From contig MSHM01000005.1 in NCBI GenBank assembly GCA_001941225.1, forward strand, positions 1 through 64,000: 64,000 bases of DNA, given 5' to 3'. Source of the stretch: Oscillospiraceae bacterium Zagget12 (GTDB lineage: Bacteria > Bacillota > Clostridia > UBA1381). Shown in pieces: positions 27,517 to 38,745 of the stretch. The notes beneath the pieces are model-generated. The model saw nothing but the letters and a program-made list of their open reading frames with translations. It was not told the origin of the DNA and made no database searches. The number at the start of each line of letters is the position of its first letter. Position 1 is the first letter of the stretch. A program made the position numbers and the translations under genes.

Positions 27517-30500
27517 TTATTTTATCAATATATTGTCAATGTATACCACAGCGGTTTGTGAGCTGCTTACATAGTCCTGCTTAAACGCTATCGTCGAAAG
27601 CACTGTCGAGCCTGCGCTGACGCTGAGCGCCGTACTGCTTACGCTCGTACCGTCGGCGTAGTAGATGTTTCTCGTATAGCCTGTGCCGTCATATACAAGC
27701 TCGTAGGTGTACCAAGTGTCGTTTGAAAGGCTTAGAGCGGACGTCGAAAGCGTGTCTATGACCGTTTTCGCATCGTTTTGCAGCTCGACATACGGTGTGT
27801 TCGCGCTTGTCGGGAAACATATCTCAAACGAAATCGTTTGCTTTTCCTCCGTTGATACCGGATTGTTAAGCGTCATATAGATTTGGTTATAGGTATTTCT
27901 GTCGTCATAAATTCCCGCGTTTACATATAGGTAATTATTCTCTTCATCGGTGTTTATTGCAAAGCCGAAGGTATTGTCACTGTACCAAGGACCGTTATCC
28001 GCTTGAATAGTGTTATAGGTCACAAACTCGTCCGCGAGAGTGCCTGCCGCCGATGTGCTTTGCATAAGCAGATTGCCGCCGGCATATTCCGCGTAGAAAT
28101 CCTCCTCAAAGGTTACCTCGTCGCCCGTTTCTATAATTTCATACGTGATATTGTGCAGCTCGGCGTATTCCTGAGCGGTCGAGCCTTCATAGCATACGAT
28201 TGTAATACCGTCGGGGAATATAGCATCACTGTCCGCAAACTCGATGGTTTTGCTGTAAATGTATATCTTGCTCGTGGACGGAGCGTCTTTAAATGCGCCG
28301 TCCGCGATTGACGCTACCTCCGTGTCGCCGTCATAGAGCGGAATTATAATTTCCTCATCAGTGCCGCTGTAGCCGGTAACAACTCCGTTTTCGATTGTGA
28401 TACCCGACTTAACGGTTACCGTTGCTGTTTTGGTATATGTGCCCTGCGCTCCGGTGTACGTAACGGTAACGGTTTGCGCGCCCGTTTTCATACTGTCATA
28501 GTCGGAAACGGTGAAACCGGTAACAGACTTTGTCGTTTCGTCCGCATAGACAAGGCTGACCTCAAAATCCGATTTGTCGATTTCCTCGCCTACGGAATAC
28601 TCGTCTTGAAGGAGATTTACATCAATACCGCTTTCGCCGATTACGTTTACGGTGTAGGTCGCCGATTGTCCGAGATATTTTACGGTTATTGTCTGCTCGC
28701 CCGATGTTAGCGGGTCATAGCCGGAAATGCTGTAATTTGTAACGGCTCTGTCGTCTGCGTCACTGTAATTCGCTGTTACCGTAAGACCGTCCGTGCTGAA
28801 CTCATCGCCGACATAGTATTCGGTTTTTGACGGAGCTACTGTTATTCCGGTAAGAGTGCCGTAGAACACGTCCTCGGATAGGTAGAATCCTACGTGCGGC
28901 GGCTGATTGTACGCCGTCTGCTCCGCCGCTACGCCGCTGCGGTATACGGGGTCGTGCATAAGGGTTTTAATCTTGTAGTCCGTCTCGGTTGTGGTTGTGA
29001 ATACTCTAAGTGCCGTGCCGTCCGATGTCGGATATACAAGCTCCTCGCGCCAGTCGCCGAACAGGTCAGCCTGCAACGCGGGATTGGCTTTTGTGCCGTT
29101 GATTTGAACGCAGTTGTAATTGCCGGCGTTGAATATGGTATTAAACGAGCTGCCGCCCCAAGAGGTCACCGTGGTGCCGTCCAAAAGCTCATCATATAAA
29201 TCACCGTCCCAGAATACGCGGAAATTGGTACCGCCGGTGGTGCTTGCTTTTGTAAACACATCGCCGCCCTCGGCAATATATGTGCCGATTCCCGACGCGG
29301 CGGTTATCTGATAATATCCGCCCTGACCGGTATTTACCATTGTTCCTCTGCCGGTGTCGCTGGTCGCGGAAATGTGGTGAATAATCTCACCGGTTGCCGC
29401 GTCGATTACGGAGCATCCGTAATCCAAGGTAACCTCGGTATCGCCCAAAGTATTCGTTCCGTCGCCGTCCTCATGAACGGTGAAGAACTCAAAGCCCTCG
29501 TGTGTCGGGTCGTAATCTCCTATATGCAAAGCGTCGCCGTGTTCGAGATATGTACACCATTTTGCCTTAAATTCGTTGTCGTCGGTTACCTCCATACAGA
29601 GCGCGCCTGTGATAAACTCGTCCTTGCCGTCGTTGTCAACGTCCGCAACGGTACAGTTGTGGTTGCCCTGACCCACATATTGATACGCGCCGCTGTAATA
29701 GCCGGGCTGACCGCTTTGCGTATCAAAACGGTAATCGGGGGAAAGCGTTTCGCCGTCAAAGCTTATGCCGGCAATGCTTGTGCGCTGTTTGCCGTTTCTG
29801 CCGAAGTAGTAGCCGCGCAGATATACCGCATAAGGTCTTTCTCCGTCAAGATACGCAACGTCCGCTATAAAGCGGTTCGAGCGGTTGCCGAAGTCGTCGC
29901 CGTAGTCCACACCGCTTGCGCTGCCGCGAGAGGTCGGGAGGTCGATAGTGTCCACCGCAACGCCCGTTTCACCGTTAAATACCGTTAAAAATTCCTCACC
30001 GGTTATGATGCGTCCGTCGCCTCTGTAATCAGCCTCAGCGTTTTCCTGGTCGGTAAACGCGGCGATGTCGCTGTCGGACGAGCAGCCTGTAACATAGCTG
30101 CCCTCGCCGTCGGTTGAGCCGAGAGAGGTCTGAACCATTACTTCGGCTTTGCCGTCAAGGTCAAAGTCGTATACAAGGAATTGCGCGGTGTGCGCACTGG
30201 AGTATACATTTTTGCCGAGATTTATGTCGTTTGTCCACAGCTTTGTGCCGTCCAATTTGTAAGCCGCAAGGCGAACCGTTCCCGAATATGCTATATCCCC
30301 GGGTGAGCCTACGTCCTTTTCGGATGATGTCCATTTTACGACTATTTCATATTCGCCGTCGCCGTCAAGGTCGCCGGTTGAACAGTCGGCAGGGAAGAAA
30401 GAAGCGGTGTAAAGCTCCTCTCCGCTCGGACTGTAGATTGTTTCGTCCTCGGGAACATCGAGCGCGATGTCAAAATAGCTGTTTGACAGCACAGAAACTT

Positions 30501-31095
30501 CGCCCGCCGTCGTATTTTCCGCCGGAGCCATATCGTCCCAAATAAACGCTTTATCAACCTCAAAGTCGGCGGTGAACGTGCTTGATCCCGTTTCGGTTAT
30601 GTCGAATTTATTCACCTTTTCAAGCGCACCGCTGTCATCGTATTTCGCGGCGTAAACGTCAAGAAAGGTATTTTGAGTGTATACATTTATTTTGGTTTTG
30701 TCGTTTTCGTCTATGCTGATTGTTGTTTCTGTGCTTTCGCCGGACGGAACAACCGAGTATGTGCTTGCCGTTGTACCGTTTGTGTCAACGTAATTTGTGG
30801 TGTTCGATTCGGTCGCTATTTTTTCGCCGTCGCGGTAAATGTCAAACGACACGTTTGAATCCGCGCTGCCGAAAATCGCGTCCTCACTGTCTAAAAGGCG
30901 CCAGCTTAAATATACGCCGTTGCTTGTTTTGACCGCCACAAGTCCGCGGTCAAGCTTTTCCATTTCGCGAGTGTAGGTATCCGCATTGCCATAGGAGTAG
31001 GAATAGCTTACGGATTCTGTTTTGTCTGCGGCAAACGCGGGAATGGCGCCGAGCGCCAATGTAGCGGATAGTGCCGCACTGATAACTTTTTTCAT
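27517..31095 (-). CDS. secreted multi-domain rhamnogalacturonan lyase (PL11-type) with Ig-like domains
   Basis: SYGNADTYTREMEKLDRGLVAVKTSNGVYLSWRLL; GDLDGDGEYEIVVKW; AQFLVYDFDLDGKAEVMVQTS; YQYVGQGNHNCTVADVDNDGKDEF; two Ig-like repeats (YYVGDEFSTDGLTVTANY). Confidence 0.92.
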   Translation of the reverse strand: MKKVISAALSATLALGAIPAFAADKTESVSYSYSYGNADTYTREMEKLDRGLVAVKTSNGVYLSWRLLDSEDAIFGSADSNVSFDIYRDGEKIATESNTTNYVDTNGTTASTYSVVPSGESTETTISIDENDKTKINVYTQNTFLDVYAAKYDDSGALEKVNKFDITETGSSTFTADFEVDKAFIWDDMAPAENTTAGEVSVLSNSYFDIALDVPEDETIYSPSGEELYTASFFPADCSTGDLDGDGEYEIVVKWTSSEKDVGSPGDIAYSGTVRLAAYKLDGTKLWTNDINLGKNVYSSAHTAQFLVYDFDLDGKAEVMVQTSLGSTDGEGSYVTGCSSDSDIAAFTDQENAEADYRGDGRIITGEEFLTVFNGETGVAVDTIDLPTSRGSASGVDYGDDFGNRSNRFIADVAYLDGERPYAVYLRGYYFGRNGKQRTSIAGISFDGETLSPDYRFDTQSGQPGYYSGAYQYVGQGNHNCTVADVDNDGKDEFITGALCMEVTDDNEFKAKWCTYLEHGDALHIGDYDPTHEGFEFFTVHEDGDGTNTLGDTEVTLDYGCSVIDAATGEIIHHISATSDTGRGTMVNTGQGGYYQITAASGIGTYIAEGGDVFTKASTTGGTNFRVFWDGDLYDELLDGTTVTSWGGSSFNTIFNAGNYNCVQINGTKANPALQADLFGDWREELVYPTSDGTALRVFTTTTETDYKIKTLMHDPVYRSGVAAEQTAYNQPPHVGFYLSEDVFYGTLTGITVAPSKTEYYVGDEFSTDGLTVTANYSDADDRAVTNYSISGYDPLTSGEQTITVKYLGQSATYTVNVIGESGIDVNLLQDEYSVGEEIDKSDFEVSLVYADETTKSVTGFTVSDYDSMKTGAQTVTVTYTGAQGTYTKTATVTVKSGITIENGVVTGYSGTDEEIIIPLYDGDTEVASIADGAFKDAPSTSKIYIYSKTIEFADSDAIFPDGITIVCYEGSTAQEYAELHNITYEIIETGDEVTFEEDFYAEYAGGNLLMQSTSAAGTLADEFVTYNTIQADNGPWYSDNTFGFAINTDEENNYLYVNAGIYDDRNTYNQIYMTLNNPVSTEEKQTISFEICFPTSANTPYVELQNDAKTVIDTLSTSALSLSNDTWYTYELVYDGTGYTRNIYYADGTSVSSTALSVSAGSTVLSTIAFKQDYVSSSQTAVVYIDNILIK

Positions 31096-31245
31096 ATGAA
31101 ACCTCTTTTCTCTTTTTACTTTTAGATCTACTTTTTCTCTCTACTTATTTAATATAATATCATAATAACGCGGTAAAATACAGTAAAATAACAGATATTT
31201 TAGTTTAAATTGACGGCTAATAACAGGTTAAAGAGGCAAAAAGAA

Positions 31246-31276
31246 AACACTGATAACCAAAATGATTATCAGTGTT
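31246..31276 (-). terminator. terminator downstream of tRNA
   Basis: AACACTGATAA/TTATCAGTGTT stem, T-rich on minus. Confidence 0.75.
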
Positions 31277-31281
31277 TGTTT

Positions 31282-31356
31282 TGGTGACCCGTGCGGGAAT
31301 CGAACCCGCGTTGCCGGCGTGAGAGGCCGGAGTCTTAACCGCTTGACCAACGGGCC
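31282..31356 (-). tRNA. tRNA-Glu (anticodon CTC), CCA encoded
   Basis: GGCCCGTTGGTCAAGCGGTTAAGACTCCGGCCTCTCACGCCGGCAACGCGGGTTCGATTCCCGCACGGGTCACCA. Confidence 0.95.
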
Positions 31357-31432
31357 GTCAGCTTTTATATATTACCACAAAAAAATATGTTTGTCAATAC
31401 CAAAAAGCAAAAAAATTTGTATTTCGGAGAAA

Positions 31433-32617
31433 TTAATCTCTGAAATACAAATCTCTTGTATAAACCTTGCTTATCACATCATCAAGCTCACGGCTGTACC
31501 TGTTCGCTATAATAACGTCTGAAACCTGCTTAAAACGCTGTAAATCGTTTATGACCTCAGAATTAAAAAATTCCGTTTCGTTTAGCGACGGCTCGTAGAT
31601 TACGAGCTTAATTCCGTTTTCGGCAATTTTGCTCATAACGCCCTGAATGGAGGATTGACGGAAATTATCGCTGCCGGATTTCATCATAAGGCGGTACACG
31701 CCGACAACATCGGGTTTTTTCTCTATTATCCTCTCGGCTATAAAATCCTTTCTTGTTTTGTTGGATTCAACTATGGCGGCGATAAGATTTTCGGGAACTT
31801 TGTCAAAATTTGCCAGCAGCTGTTTTGTATCCTTCGGCAGGCAGTATCCGCCGTAGCCGAATGACGGATTGTTATAGTGCATACCTATCCTCGGGTCAAG
31901 ACCGACACCCTCGATAATCTGTTTAGTGTCCAGACCTCTTATTTCCGCGTATGTATCAAGCTCGTTGAAATATGCTACGCGCAGGGCGAGATATGTGTTC
32001 GCGAAAAGCTTTATTGCCTCCGCCTCTGTCAGGTCTGTAAGCAGCATAGGAATGTCCTGCTTTATTGCGCCGCCGGCAAGCGTTTCGGCAAATTCGCGCG
32101 CCTTTTGCTTAGCCGCCGCCGATGAGCCGACAACTATCCTTGACGGATACAGATTGTCATAAAGAGCTTTGCCCTCGCGCAGAAATTCGGGGGAGAAAAG
32201 TATATTATCCGTATTGTATTTTTCGCATATAAGCCTTGTATATCCCACGGGTACTGTTGATTTGATGATTATAACAGCGTCCTTGTTGTACTTAAAAGCC
32301 AGCTCTATTACATTTTCCACCGACGATGTGTCGAAATAATTTTTCTTTTCGTCATAATCGGTCGGCGTGGCGATGATGATGAAATCAGCGTTTGAATAGG
32401 CATACTCCGCGTCGGTGGTCGCGATAAGGTCAAGAGCCTTATTGCTCAGATAATTTTCTATTTCGGCATCGATAATCGGAGATTGCTTATTATTAATCAT
32501 ATCAACCCTTTCGGGAATAATATCTACCGCGATGACCCTGTTATTCTGAGCAAGCAGGATTGCGTTTGAAAGTCCGACGTAACCCGTTCCCGCCACCGCT
32601 ATGGTTTTCTTTTTCAT
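31433..32617 (-). CDS. nucleotide sugar (UDP-glucose) dehydrogenase
   Basis: [51 protein letters not shown]. Confidence 0.95.
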   Translation of the reverse strand: MKKKTIAVAGTGYVGLSNAILLAQNNRVIAVDIIPERVDMINNKQSPIIDAEIENYLSNKALDLIATTDAEYAYSNADFIIIATPTDYDEKKNYFDTSSVENVIELAFKYNKDAVIIIKSTVPVGYTRLICEKYNTDNILFSPEFLREGKALYDNLYPSRIVVGSSAAAKQKAREFAETLAGGAIKQDIPMLLTDLTEAEAIKLFANTYLALRVAYFNELDTYAEIRGLDTKQIIEGVGLDPRIGMHYNNPSFGYGGYCLPKDTKQLLANFDKVPENLIAAIVESNKTRKDFIAERIIEKKPDVVGVYRLMMKSGSDNFRQSSIQGVMSKIAENGIKLVIYEPSLNETEFFNSEVINDLQRFKQVSDVIIANRYSRELDDVISKVYTRDLYFRD

Positions 32618-32673
32618 TTAAATCCTCCCTTTGCCGCTGAATACGGCACAATATGTATCGCGTGAATTTCGCT

Positions 32674-34236
32674 TTATGATTCTTTTCGTAATCTGCTTGA
32701 TATAATACCTTTTACAAATCCGACGGCGCCGTTCATCTCATCACTGCGGAAAAAGAAAATCAAAGCCGCGGCTATGCTTATCACCGAGGAAATAAGTCCG
32801 TTTGCGATAAATCTCACAATATCGCCGTTTGGCGTGATATTATTGCAGATAATATACGAAACTGTCATTGACACGACGGCGGATAAAAGCATTTTTACCC
32901 ATGTAAAATAATATCTGCGCGCCGAGGTGGACAGCCTGTCCCTGTGGAGCAGGCGTATTTTCAGAAACACCTGCACGAGCTGGGATATTGCCGTGCCGCC
33001 GAATATGCCGTACATACCCAAATCATGCGAGCCGAGCGCGTAACCCGCCGCCAGGGATATGACAAGATTTACGCCGCTGCCTATGATTGATATGTTTTTA
33101 TCCTTTGAAAACAAACCCGATGCCTCAAGTGACTGCCAAAGCGGGTCCTTTGCTATGTACAGGAATATATTAAAGGAGCATATCGCTATAACGCCCACCG
33201 GCATTGTGTACCGTTCGCCAATCCACATTTTCACAAAGGTGGACGCGCACATAAACAGGCAGGTTGAAACCCAAATTGCAAAGACATAGAATAAAAATGT
33301 CAAATTATTCAAGGTTTTTCGGATATGCGCCGACTTCTCTGTCGCGAACAAATTTCCTATGCTTGCGGCAATGCCGCCGCATATTTGACTTTCCAGCTGC
33401 TTTATCGCGCTGAAAATCAATGAGTAATTTGAATAAAATCCTACCTGCAAGGTGCTTATCAATACGGAAATCAGAATATTGTCCGTGGAATTTGTAATCT
33501 GTCCCGACAGCTTTTTTATAAATAAATCCCGCACGTTGGCGAAAATTTTCTTTCTTTCTCGTTTGCTTAAAGACTCTGTTTTTTTATGTATAAACGGATA
33601 CATATGGTCGGCTATGCACGAGCTTATTATATTTGTAGCGAGAGTTATCGCGATTGACGCGGTAAGGTATATAACGTAATTTTGCGTGACGCGCATAATC
33701 ACAATCAAAAGCACCGCGCCCGCCAGCTTTGACGCGATATTCGCGTAATGCAGCACGTATTTTTTTTGGTCGGCGTTGAGCAGCGAGGTCTTGTATGAAA
33801 ACAGGTACGACGATGCCGTTTGAATTACGAACAGGAAGAATATCAGCTGAATATACCTTGTCGGAAAATCTATGTCGCTCACAATGTGCTGAATGAAGAA
33901 TGTGAGCCCTCCGCCGATAAGCAGCGTCACAGACGCGATTATGAGGTACGCCTTTTTATAAAGATTCATAAGCTGGGTGATTTTTTTCTCATCGCGCATA
34001 GCGAGAGGCAGGTAAAGATTATAAATAATCGCGTTACCCACGCCCAGCTCCGCCATTGAAATCATCGCGATAACCTCGTTGAATAAGCCGTTCAGACTTA
34101 TACATTCCCAACCGAGAAAGCGTATCATATATGTTCGCGTAACAAAAGAAACGCTCAAATTGATGAGCTGAAACATAATTCCAAGCGCGATATTCTTTAT
34201 ACTCTTTGAGGTTCTGCCCATAATACTCCGACCCAT
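32674..34236 (-). CDS. polysaccharide/oligosaccharide flippase-like membrane protein
   Basis: Wzx-like TM pattern, RTYMIRFLGWECISLNGLFNEVIAMISMAELGVGNAI. Confidence 0.85.
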   Translation of the reverse strand: MGRSIMGRTSKSIKNIALGIMFQLINLSVSFVTRTYMIRFLGWECISLNGLFNEVIAMISMAELGVGNAIIYNLYLPLAMRDEKKITQLMNLYKKAYLIIASVTLLIGGGLTFFIQHIVSDIDFPTRYIQLIFFLFVIQTASSYLFSYKTSLLNADQKKYVLHYANIASKLAGAVLLIVIMRVTQNYVIYLTASIAITLATNIISSCIADHMYPFIHKKTESLSKRERKKIFANVRDLFIKKLSGQITNSTDNILISVLISTLQVGFYSNYSLIFSAIKQLESQICGGIAASIGNLFATEKSAHIRKTLNNLTFLFYVFAIWVSTCLFMCASTFVKMWIGERYTMPVGVIAICSFNIFLYIAKDPLWQSLEASGLFSKDKNISIIGSGVNLVISLAAGYALGSHDLGMYGIFGGTAISQLVQVFLKIRLLHRDRLSTSARRYYFTWVKMLLSAVVSMTVSYIICNNITPNGDIVRFIANGLISSVISIAAALIFFFRSDEMNGAVGFVKGIISSRLRKES

Positions 34237-34247
34237 TCCTATGAATT

Positions 34248-35246
34248 TTAAAAATGATGTATCTTGACTTTTAATTCGCGGTATACCGTATACATACGGC
34301 TTAAATAAATGAATTTATACTTGTTTTTTTGCCGTATGTCCTCGACGCATTTCCTCGCCGGAGCGGAAAGCTTGCCGCCGTTCTCTGTGGCGATTTCATT
34401 TATCAGATTTGAAAGAGTGTCGAATATAGTCCGCCTTATTTTTTTGTCGCGCGCGAACGCGGCTTTGGAAAACTGTAGGTAATAGTTGGTTATACGCACA
34501 TTTGCAAGCTCGTCAAAATAAATTTTGTCCGCGCCCGCGCTTTTGGCAAAGTCATACGCGCCGTCAAGGCTTTTGATTACGTCCATAACTTTTAAAGTGG
34601 AGGTGTGACTTATACTGCCGTTTACAATCCTGTAGCGGTACAAAATATCCTCCGTAACTCGCACGCGTGAGCACACTGCTATGTATTTCAGGTAAAAATT
34701 AAGGTCCTGAGCCATTTTAAGCTCCGAAAAACACACATTGTATTTTTTCATCACTGCGGCGGAGAAAAGCTTGTTGCCCGGCACGGCGTTTATCCGCATT
34801 GCGGCAGTCAAATCCGACGGGCTTGACATATCGTATACTCCGGCGGGAGCGTATATACGCGCGTTGGTGCTGCGGCGCCCGTCCTCGCTTATAATGCTAT
34901 GCGCGCCTATAACCAGGTCGCAGTCGTTTTCGGACATATGCGCCGACAGTATTTCAAGCGCACGCGGCTCCATTATATCGTCCGCGTCGAAAAACATTAT
35001 ATATTCACCCTTGGAATTATCGAATCCGAGATTTCTCGCGTGCGGCGCGCCGTGATTTTCATCTGTTATAACCTTGACACGAGAGTCTTTTTTTTCATAT
35101 TCGCGCAGAATTTCAAGGCTGTTATCCGTCGAGCCGTCATTGACAAGAATCAGCTCAAAATCCTTGTATGTCTGATTAAGTACGGAATCCAATGTTTCCG
35201 CAAGATAACGCTGTGCATTATATACGGGTATTATTACGCTTATCAT
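34248..35246 (-). CDS. glycosyltransferase family 2
   Basis: MISVIIPVYNAQRYLAETLDSVLNQTYKDFELILVNDGSTDNS. Confidence 0.93.
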   Translation of the reverse strand: MISVIIPVYNAQRYLAETLDSVLNQTYKDFELILVNDGSTDNSLEILREYEKKDSRVKVITDENHGAPHARNLGFDNSKGEYIMFFDADDIMEPRALEILSAHMSENDCDLVIGAHSIISEDGRRSTNARIYAPAGVYDMSSPSDLTAAMRINAVPGNKLFSAAVMKKYNVCFSELKMAQDLNFYLKYIAVCSRVRVTEDILYRYRIVNGSISHTSTLKVMDVIKSLDGAYDFAKSAGADKIYFDELANVRITNYYLQFSKAAFARDKKIRRTIFDTLSNLINEIATENGGKLSAPARKCVEDIRQKNKYKFIYLSRMYTVYRELKVKIHHF

Positions 35247-35336
35247 ACAGTCACTTCCCAAGTATATATATTTAGTATTATTATATTATACTATATTTTT
35301 GTCGGATTGTAAAGTAAATTTGGGCAAATAATACAA

Positions 35337-35370
35337 AAAACGGGCTTTGAAATTAATCAAAGCCCATTAA
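35337..35370. terminator. intrinsic terminator
   Basis: AACGGGCTTTGA-aattaa-TCAAAGCCCATT. Confidence 0.7.
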
Positions 35371-35394
35371 ATTGTTGATATATACGTTAAAATC

Positions 35395-36636
35395 CTATTT
35401 GTAAAGAGGATATTTGTCGCAAAGAGCCTTAACTCTTGCCTTAACATCTTCCTTGCTGCCCTCGAAATCCTTGATTGTAAGAGCAATCAGCTTACCCACT
35501 TCAACCATATCTTCTTCTTTAAAGCCTCTTGACGTGGACGCGGGAGTGCCTATTCTTATACCGCTTGTGATGAACGGACTCTTTGTGTCGAACGGTATAG
35601 CGTTCTTGTTTACGGTTATGCCGACCTCATCGAGCATTTTTTCAGCCTCTTTGCCGGTTACGCCGGAATCGGTAAGGTTGACAAGCATAAGATGATTGTC
35701 GGTACCGCCCGAAACAAGCTTAAAGCCCTCACTCATAAGAGTATCGGCAAGGGTTGCGGCATTTTTAACGACCTGCTCGGCGTATGCCTTAAAGCTCGGG
35801 TCAAGAGCCTCCTTAAAGCAAACCGCTTTCGCTGCGATTGTGTGCATCAGCGGACCGCCCTGAATACCGGGGAATATCGCCTTGTTAATCTTCTTTGCAA
35901 GCTCCTCGTCGTTTGTGAGGATAAGACCGCCTCTGGGACCTCTCAAGGTCTTGTGAGTGGTTGTGGTAACAACGTCCGCATAGGGCATCGGCGACGGGTG
36001 ACAGCCTGCCGCTACAAGTCCGGCGATATGCGCCATATCAACCATAAAATACGCGCCGACCTCTTTTGCTATTTCCGCGAATTTTTCAAAATCGATAATT
36101 CTCGGATAAGCGCTTGCGCCCGCAAGAATAAGCTTAGGCTTACATTCGAGAGCAATTCGTCTTACCTCGTCGTAATCAATCGTGTTGGTGTCCTCGGTAA
36201 CGCCGTAGGGCACGATGTTAAAGTATTTGCCCGACATATTTACGGGTGAGCCATGGCTTAAGTGTCCGCCGTGAGCGAGGCTCATCGAAAGAACGGTGTC
36301 GCCGGGTGTGAGCAGGGCAAAGAATACAGCCATATTAGCCTGCGCGCCCGAGTGCGCCTGCACATTGGCATAACCCGCGCCGAAAAGCTCCTTGGCTCTT
36401 TCTATAGCGAGGGTTTCAACAACGTCCACGTACTCACAGCCGCCGTAGTAGCGCTTTCCCGGATAACCCTCCGCATACTTGTTTGTAAGCGGCGAGCCGT
36501 TGGCCTCCATAATTCTTTCCGAAACAAAATTTTCCGACGCAATAAGCTCAATCTTATTTTGCTGACGGCTTGTTTCCTGCTGTATAGCCTCGTAGACCTC
36601 CGGGTCAAAAGATTTCATCTTCTCGTATTTTTCCAT
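35395..36636 (-). CDS. glyA: serine hydroxymethyltransferase
   Basis: [57 protein letters not shown]. Confidence 0.97.
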   Translation of the reverse strand: MEKYEKMKSFDPEVYEAIQQETSRQQNKIELIASENFVSERIMEANGSPLTNKYAEGYPGKRYYGGCEYVDVVETLAIERAKELFGAGYANVQAHSGAQANMAVFFALLTPGDTVLSMSLAHGGHLSHGSPVNMSGKYFNIVPYGVTEDTNTIDYDEVRRIALECKPKLILAGASAYPRIIDFEKFAEIAKEVGAYFMVDMAHIAGLVAAGCHPSPMPYADVVTTTTHKTLRGPRGGLILTNDEELAKKINKAIFPGIQGGPLMHTIAAKAVCFKEALDPSFKAYAEQVVKNAATLADTLMSEGFKLVSGGTDNHLMLVNLTDSGVTGKEAEKMLDEVGITVNKNAIPFDTKSPFITSGIRIGTPASTSRGFKEEDMVEVGKLIALTIKDFEGSKEDVKARVKALCDKYPLYK

Positions 36637-36782
36637 AATTCCGTTTCCTTTCATAGTAAAGCTTATTGATAATATTATATCTGTTATTTTCAAAAAGTGC
36701 AAGCCTTTTATTGCAAATTTTCAGCGAAAAGTGTATAATACAGATAATTAATTAAAAATTTGCCGTAAAAGGGGGGATTTCA

Positions 36783-37415
36783 TTGACAAAAAAGGAACGC
36801 GCGGAGAGAATGCGCACTTTGCTGGACGAGGCATATCCGAACGTAAAATGCACGCTCGATTATTCAAATCCGCTTGAAATGCTTATCGCCACGCAGCTTT
36901 CGGCGCAATGCACGGACGCGCGCGTGAATATAATCACGGAAACTCTGTTTAAGAAATACAGGAGCGCGGAGGATTTCGCCAACGCCGATTATGAGGAGTT
37001 ATGCAATGATATAAAATCGGCGGGATTTTACAGGAACAAGGCTAAGAATATAATTTTGTGCTGTCGGCGCATTATAGACGTTTACGGCGGAGAGGTTCCC
37101 GACACTATGGAGGATTTGACAAGCCTTGCCGGCACGGGCAGAAAGACGGCGAACCTTGTGCTGGGCGATATATTCGGCAAGCCGGCGGTCGTTGTGGACA
37201 CCCACTGCAAGAGAGTCGCGAAAAGAATAGGCTTGACCGTAAACGATGACCCTGCAAAGGTTGAATCGGATTTGAAAAAAATAATTCCGCCCGATTATCA
37301 GCTCCGTATGTGCCACCAATTTGTGGCGCACGGACGGGCAATATGTGCGGCGCGTAAGCCGAAATGCGAAATTTGCCCGATAGCCGAGATATGCAAAAGC
37401 GCGGGAAAATGCTGA
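36783..37415 (+). CDS. nth: endonuclease III
   Basis: LIATQLSAQCTDARVN, LAGTGRKTANLVL, CKRVAKRIG, C-terminal FeS cysteines. Confidence 0.95.
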   Translation: MTKKERAERMRTLLDEAYPNVKCTLDYSNPLEMLIATQLSAQCTDARVNIITETLFKKYRSAEDFANADYEELCNDIKSAGFYRNKAKNIILCCRRIIDVYGGEVPDTMEDLTSLAGTGRKTANLVLGDIFGKPAVVVDTHCKRVAKRIGLTVNDDPAKVESDLKKIIPPDYQLRMCHQFVAHGRAICAARKPKCEICPIAEICKSAGKC

Positions 37416-37420
37416 AAAAA

Positions 37421-37440
37421 AACACCTTTCGGTGTTTTTT
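37421..37440. terminator. intrinsic terminator
   Basis: AACACCtttcGGTGTTTTTT. Confidence 0.8.
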
Positions 37441-37483
37441 CGGAAAGCAGACAAAACCGGTTGGGTTTTGCCTGCTTTTTGCT

Positions 37484-38734
37484 TTAGAGGTAGCCTATGA
37501 AATAATTAACGGTACCGATAAGGTTTAGCGCAAACCCGATAAACATAAGCGGATAATTGATATTTTTCCATTTGCCGTCCTTTGAGAAGGTAAGCATCAA
37601 TCCCAAAAATACAATCGGAAGAATGTCGTTGGTATATCGGTTGCCGAAATGTGAGCCGCCCATTGTTTTGTGAGCTGTAAGGGCGATTATATACAGGATT
37701 GAAACAAGCACAATCATAATTGTGAGCGGTATATCGTTATTTGTTTTCTTTAAGAACGAACGGACGGTGTATACAATGTACGATATGAAAATGGGGCTGA
37801 CAAGAAATATGCACATACCGTTAAAAGCGGGATACTGCCATACTCCGTCCTCTACTTCGGGAAGGCGGAAAATTGCCGGCATATTTTCTTTAATATATGT
37901 CAAGCTGAATTGTCCGTACTCGGACTCGGTAAATTCCGGCAAATAATTATGCCCGAATTCAACAATGCTCCCGAATCTCGCGTAATTCAAAATCATATAC
38001 GACAGCGCGATAATAACCATAGGAATAACAGCCGTAAAGCGTTTTTTGATTATATCGGTAATTTTGTCGTCGGGGTATTCGGTCATATGCGCTTTATAGA
38101 TAAGATACAGCAGAACGGGTATAAATATAACCGTAAGCGGACGGCAGCCTACCGCGCACGCCCAAAACGCCAGCGATAAGCCGGCTTTATTTTTCAGCGC
38201 ATAGTATATTGCCATAAGGCAGAGCGTAAACGACATATTCTGCGCGATAAACCATACCCACGCGTTCTGAGCCGTCATAAGCCAGTTTGAGCCGACCGTT
38301 AAGAACAGGGCAAAAAATACGGCGCTTTTGCCTTTAACACCGAAATGCTCCGCAATTTTAAACGCGTATACCGCGCCCAAAAGGGACGCCGCAAAGGCTA
38401 TCATACCGTCGCAGGTGTCCCAACCCAAAGCCACAAACGGTAGCATAACATAGGACGGAAACGGCGGAAAGCTTACGTAATACTTATTGTTAAAAATTGC
38501 CAATTCAAGCCAGGAGTAATTCTGACCCAGGTCAAGCCGACCCTCGAGCCAAGACTGCGCTTGAAGTATATAGCTGTTATAGTAGTGTCCGCTCCAAGGC
38601 CATTGACCGGTAAACGTCCATAAAATGAACAATACCGCCGTGACGCAAAAACAGAGCGTGATTATATCCGTATTGATATTTTCAAATAAGGAATAGCTAT
38701 CCTTTTTTGTTGATTTTTTTGTCGCTTTTTTCAT
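37484..38734 (-). CDS. multi-TM glycosyltransferase-like membrane protein
   Basis: Multiple TM; start revised to MKKATKKSTKKDSY after SD. Confidence 0.7.
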   Translation of the reverse strand: MKKATKKSTKKDSYSLFENINTDIITLCFCVTAVLFILWTFTGQWPWSGHYYNSYILQAQSWLEGRLDLGQNYSWLELAIFNNKYYVSFPPFPSYVMLPFVALGWDTCDGMIAFAASLLGAVYAFKIAEHFGVKGKSAVFFALFLTVGSNWLMTAQNAWVWFIAQNMSFTLCLMAIYYALKNKAGLSLAFWACAVGCRPLTVIFIPVLLYLIYKAHMTEYPDDKITDIIKKRFTAVIPMVIIALSYMILNYARFGSIVEFGHNYLPEFTESEYGQFSLTYIKENMPAIFRLPEVEDGVWQYPAFNGMCIFLVSPIFISYIVYTVRSFLKKTNNDIPLTIMIVLVSILYIIALTAHKTMGGSHFGNRYTNDILPIVFLGLMLTFSKDGKWKNINYPLMFIGFALNLIGTVNYFIGYL

Positions 38735-38745
38735 TTCAAAACCTC

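Noticed and set aside
29374-29988. 204-aa plus-strand ORF
   Set aside because: Antisense to the PL11 lyase; no independent evidence.
31262-31522. 86-aa ORF over the tRNA region
   Set aside because: Overlaps tRNA-Glu and the Ugd 3' end; typical spurious ORF across a tRNA.
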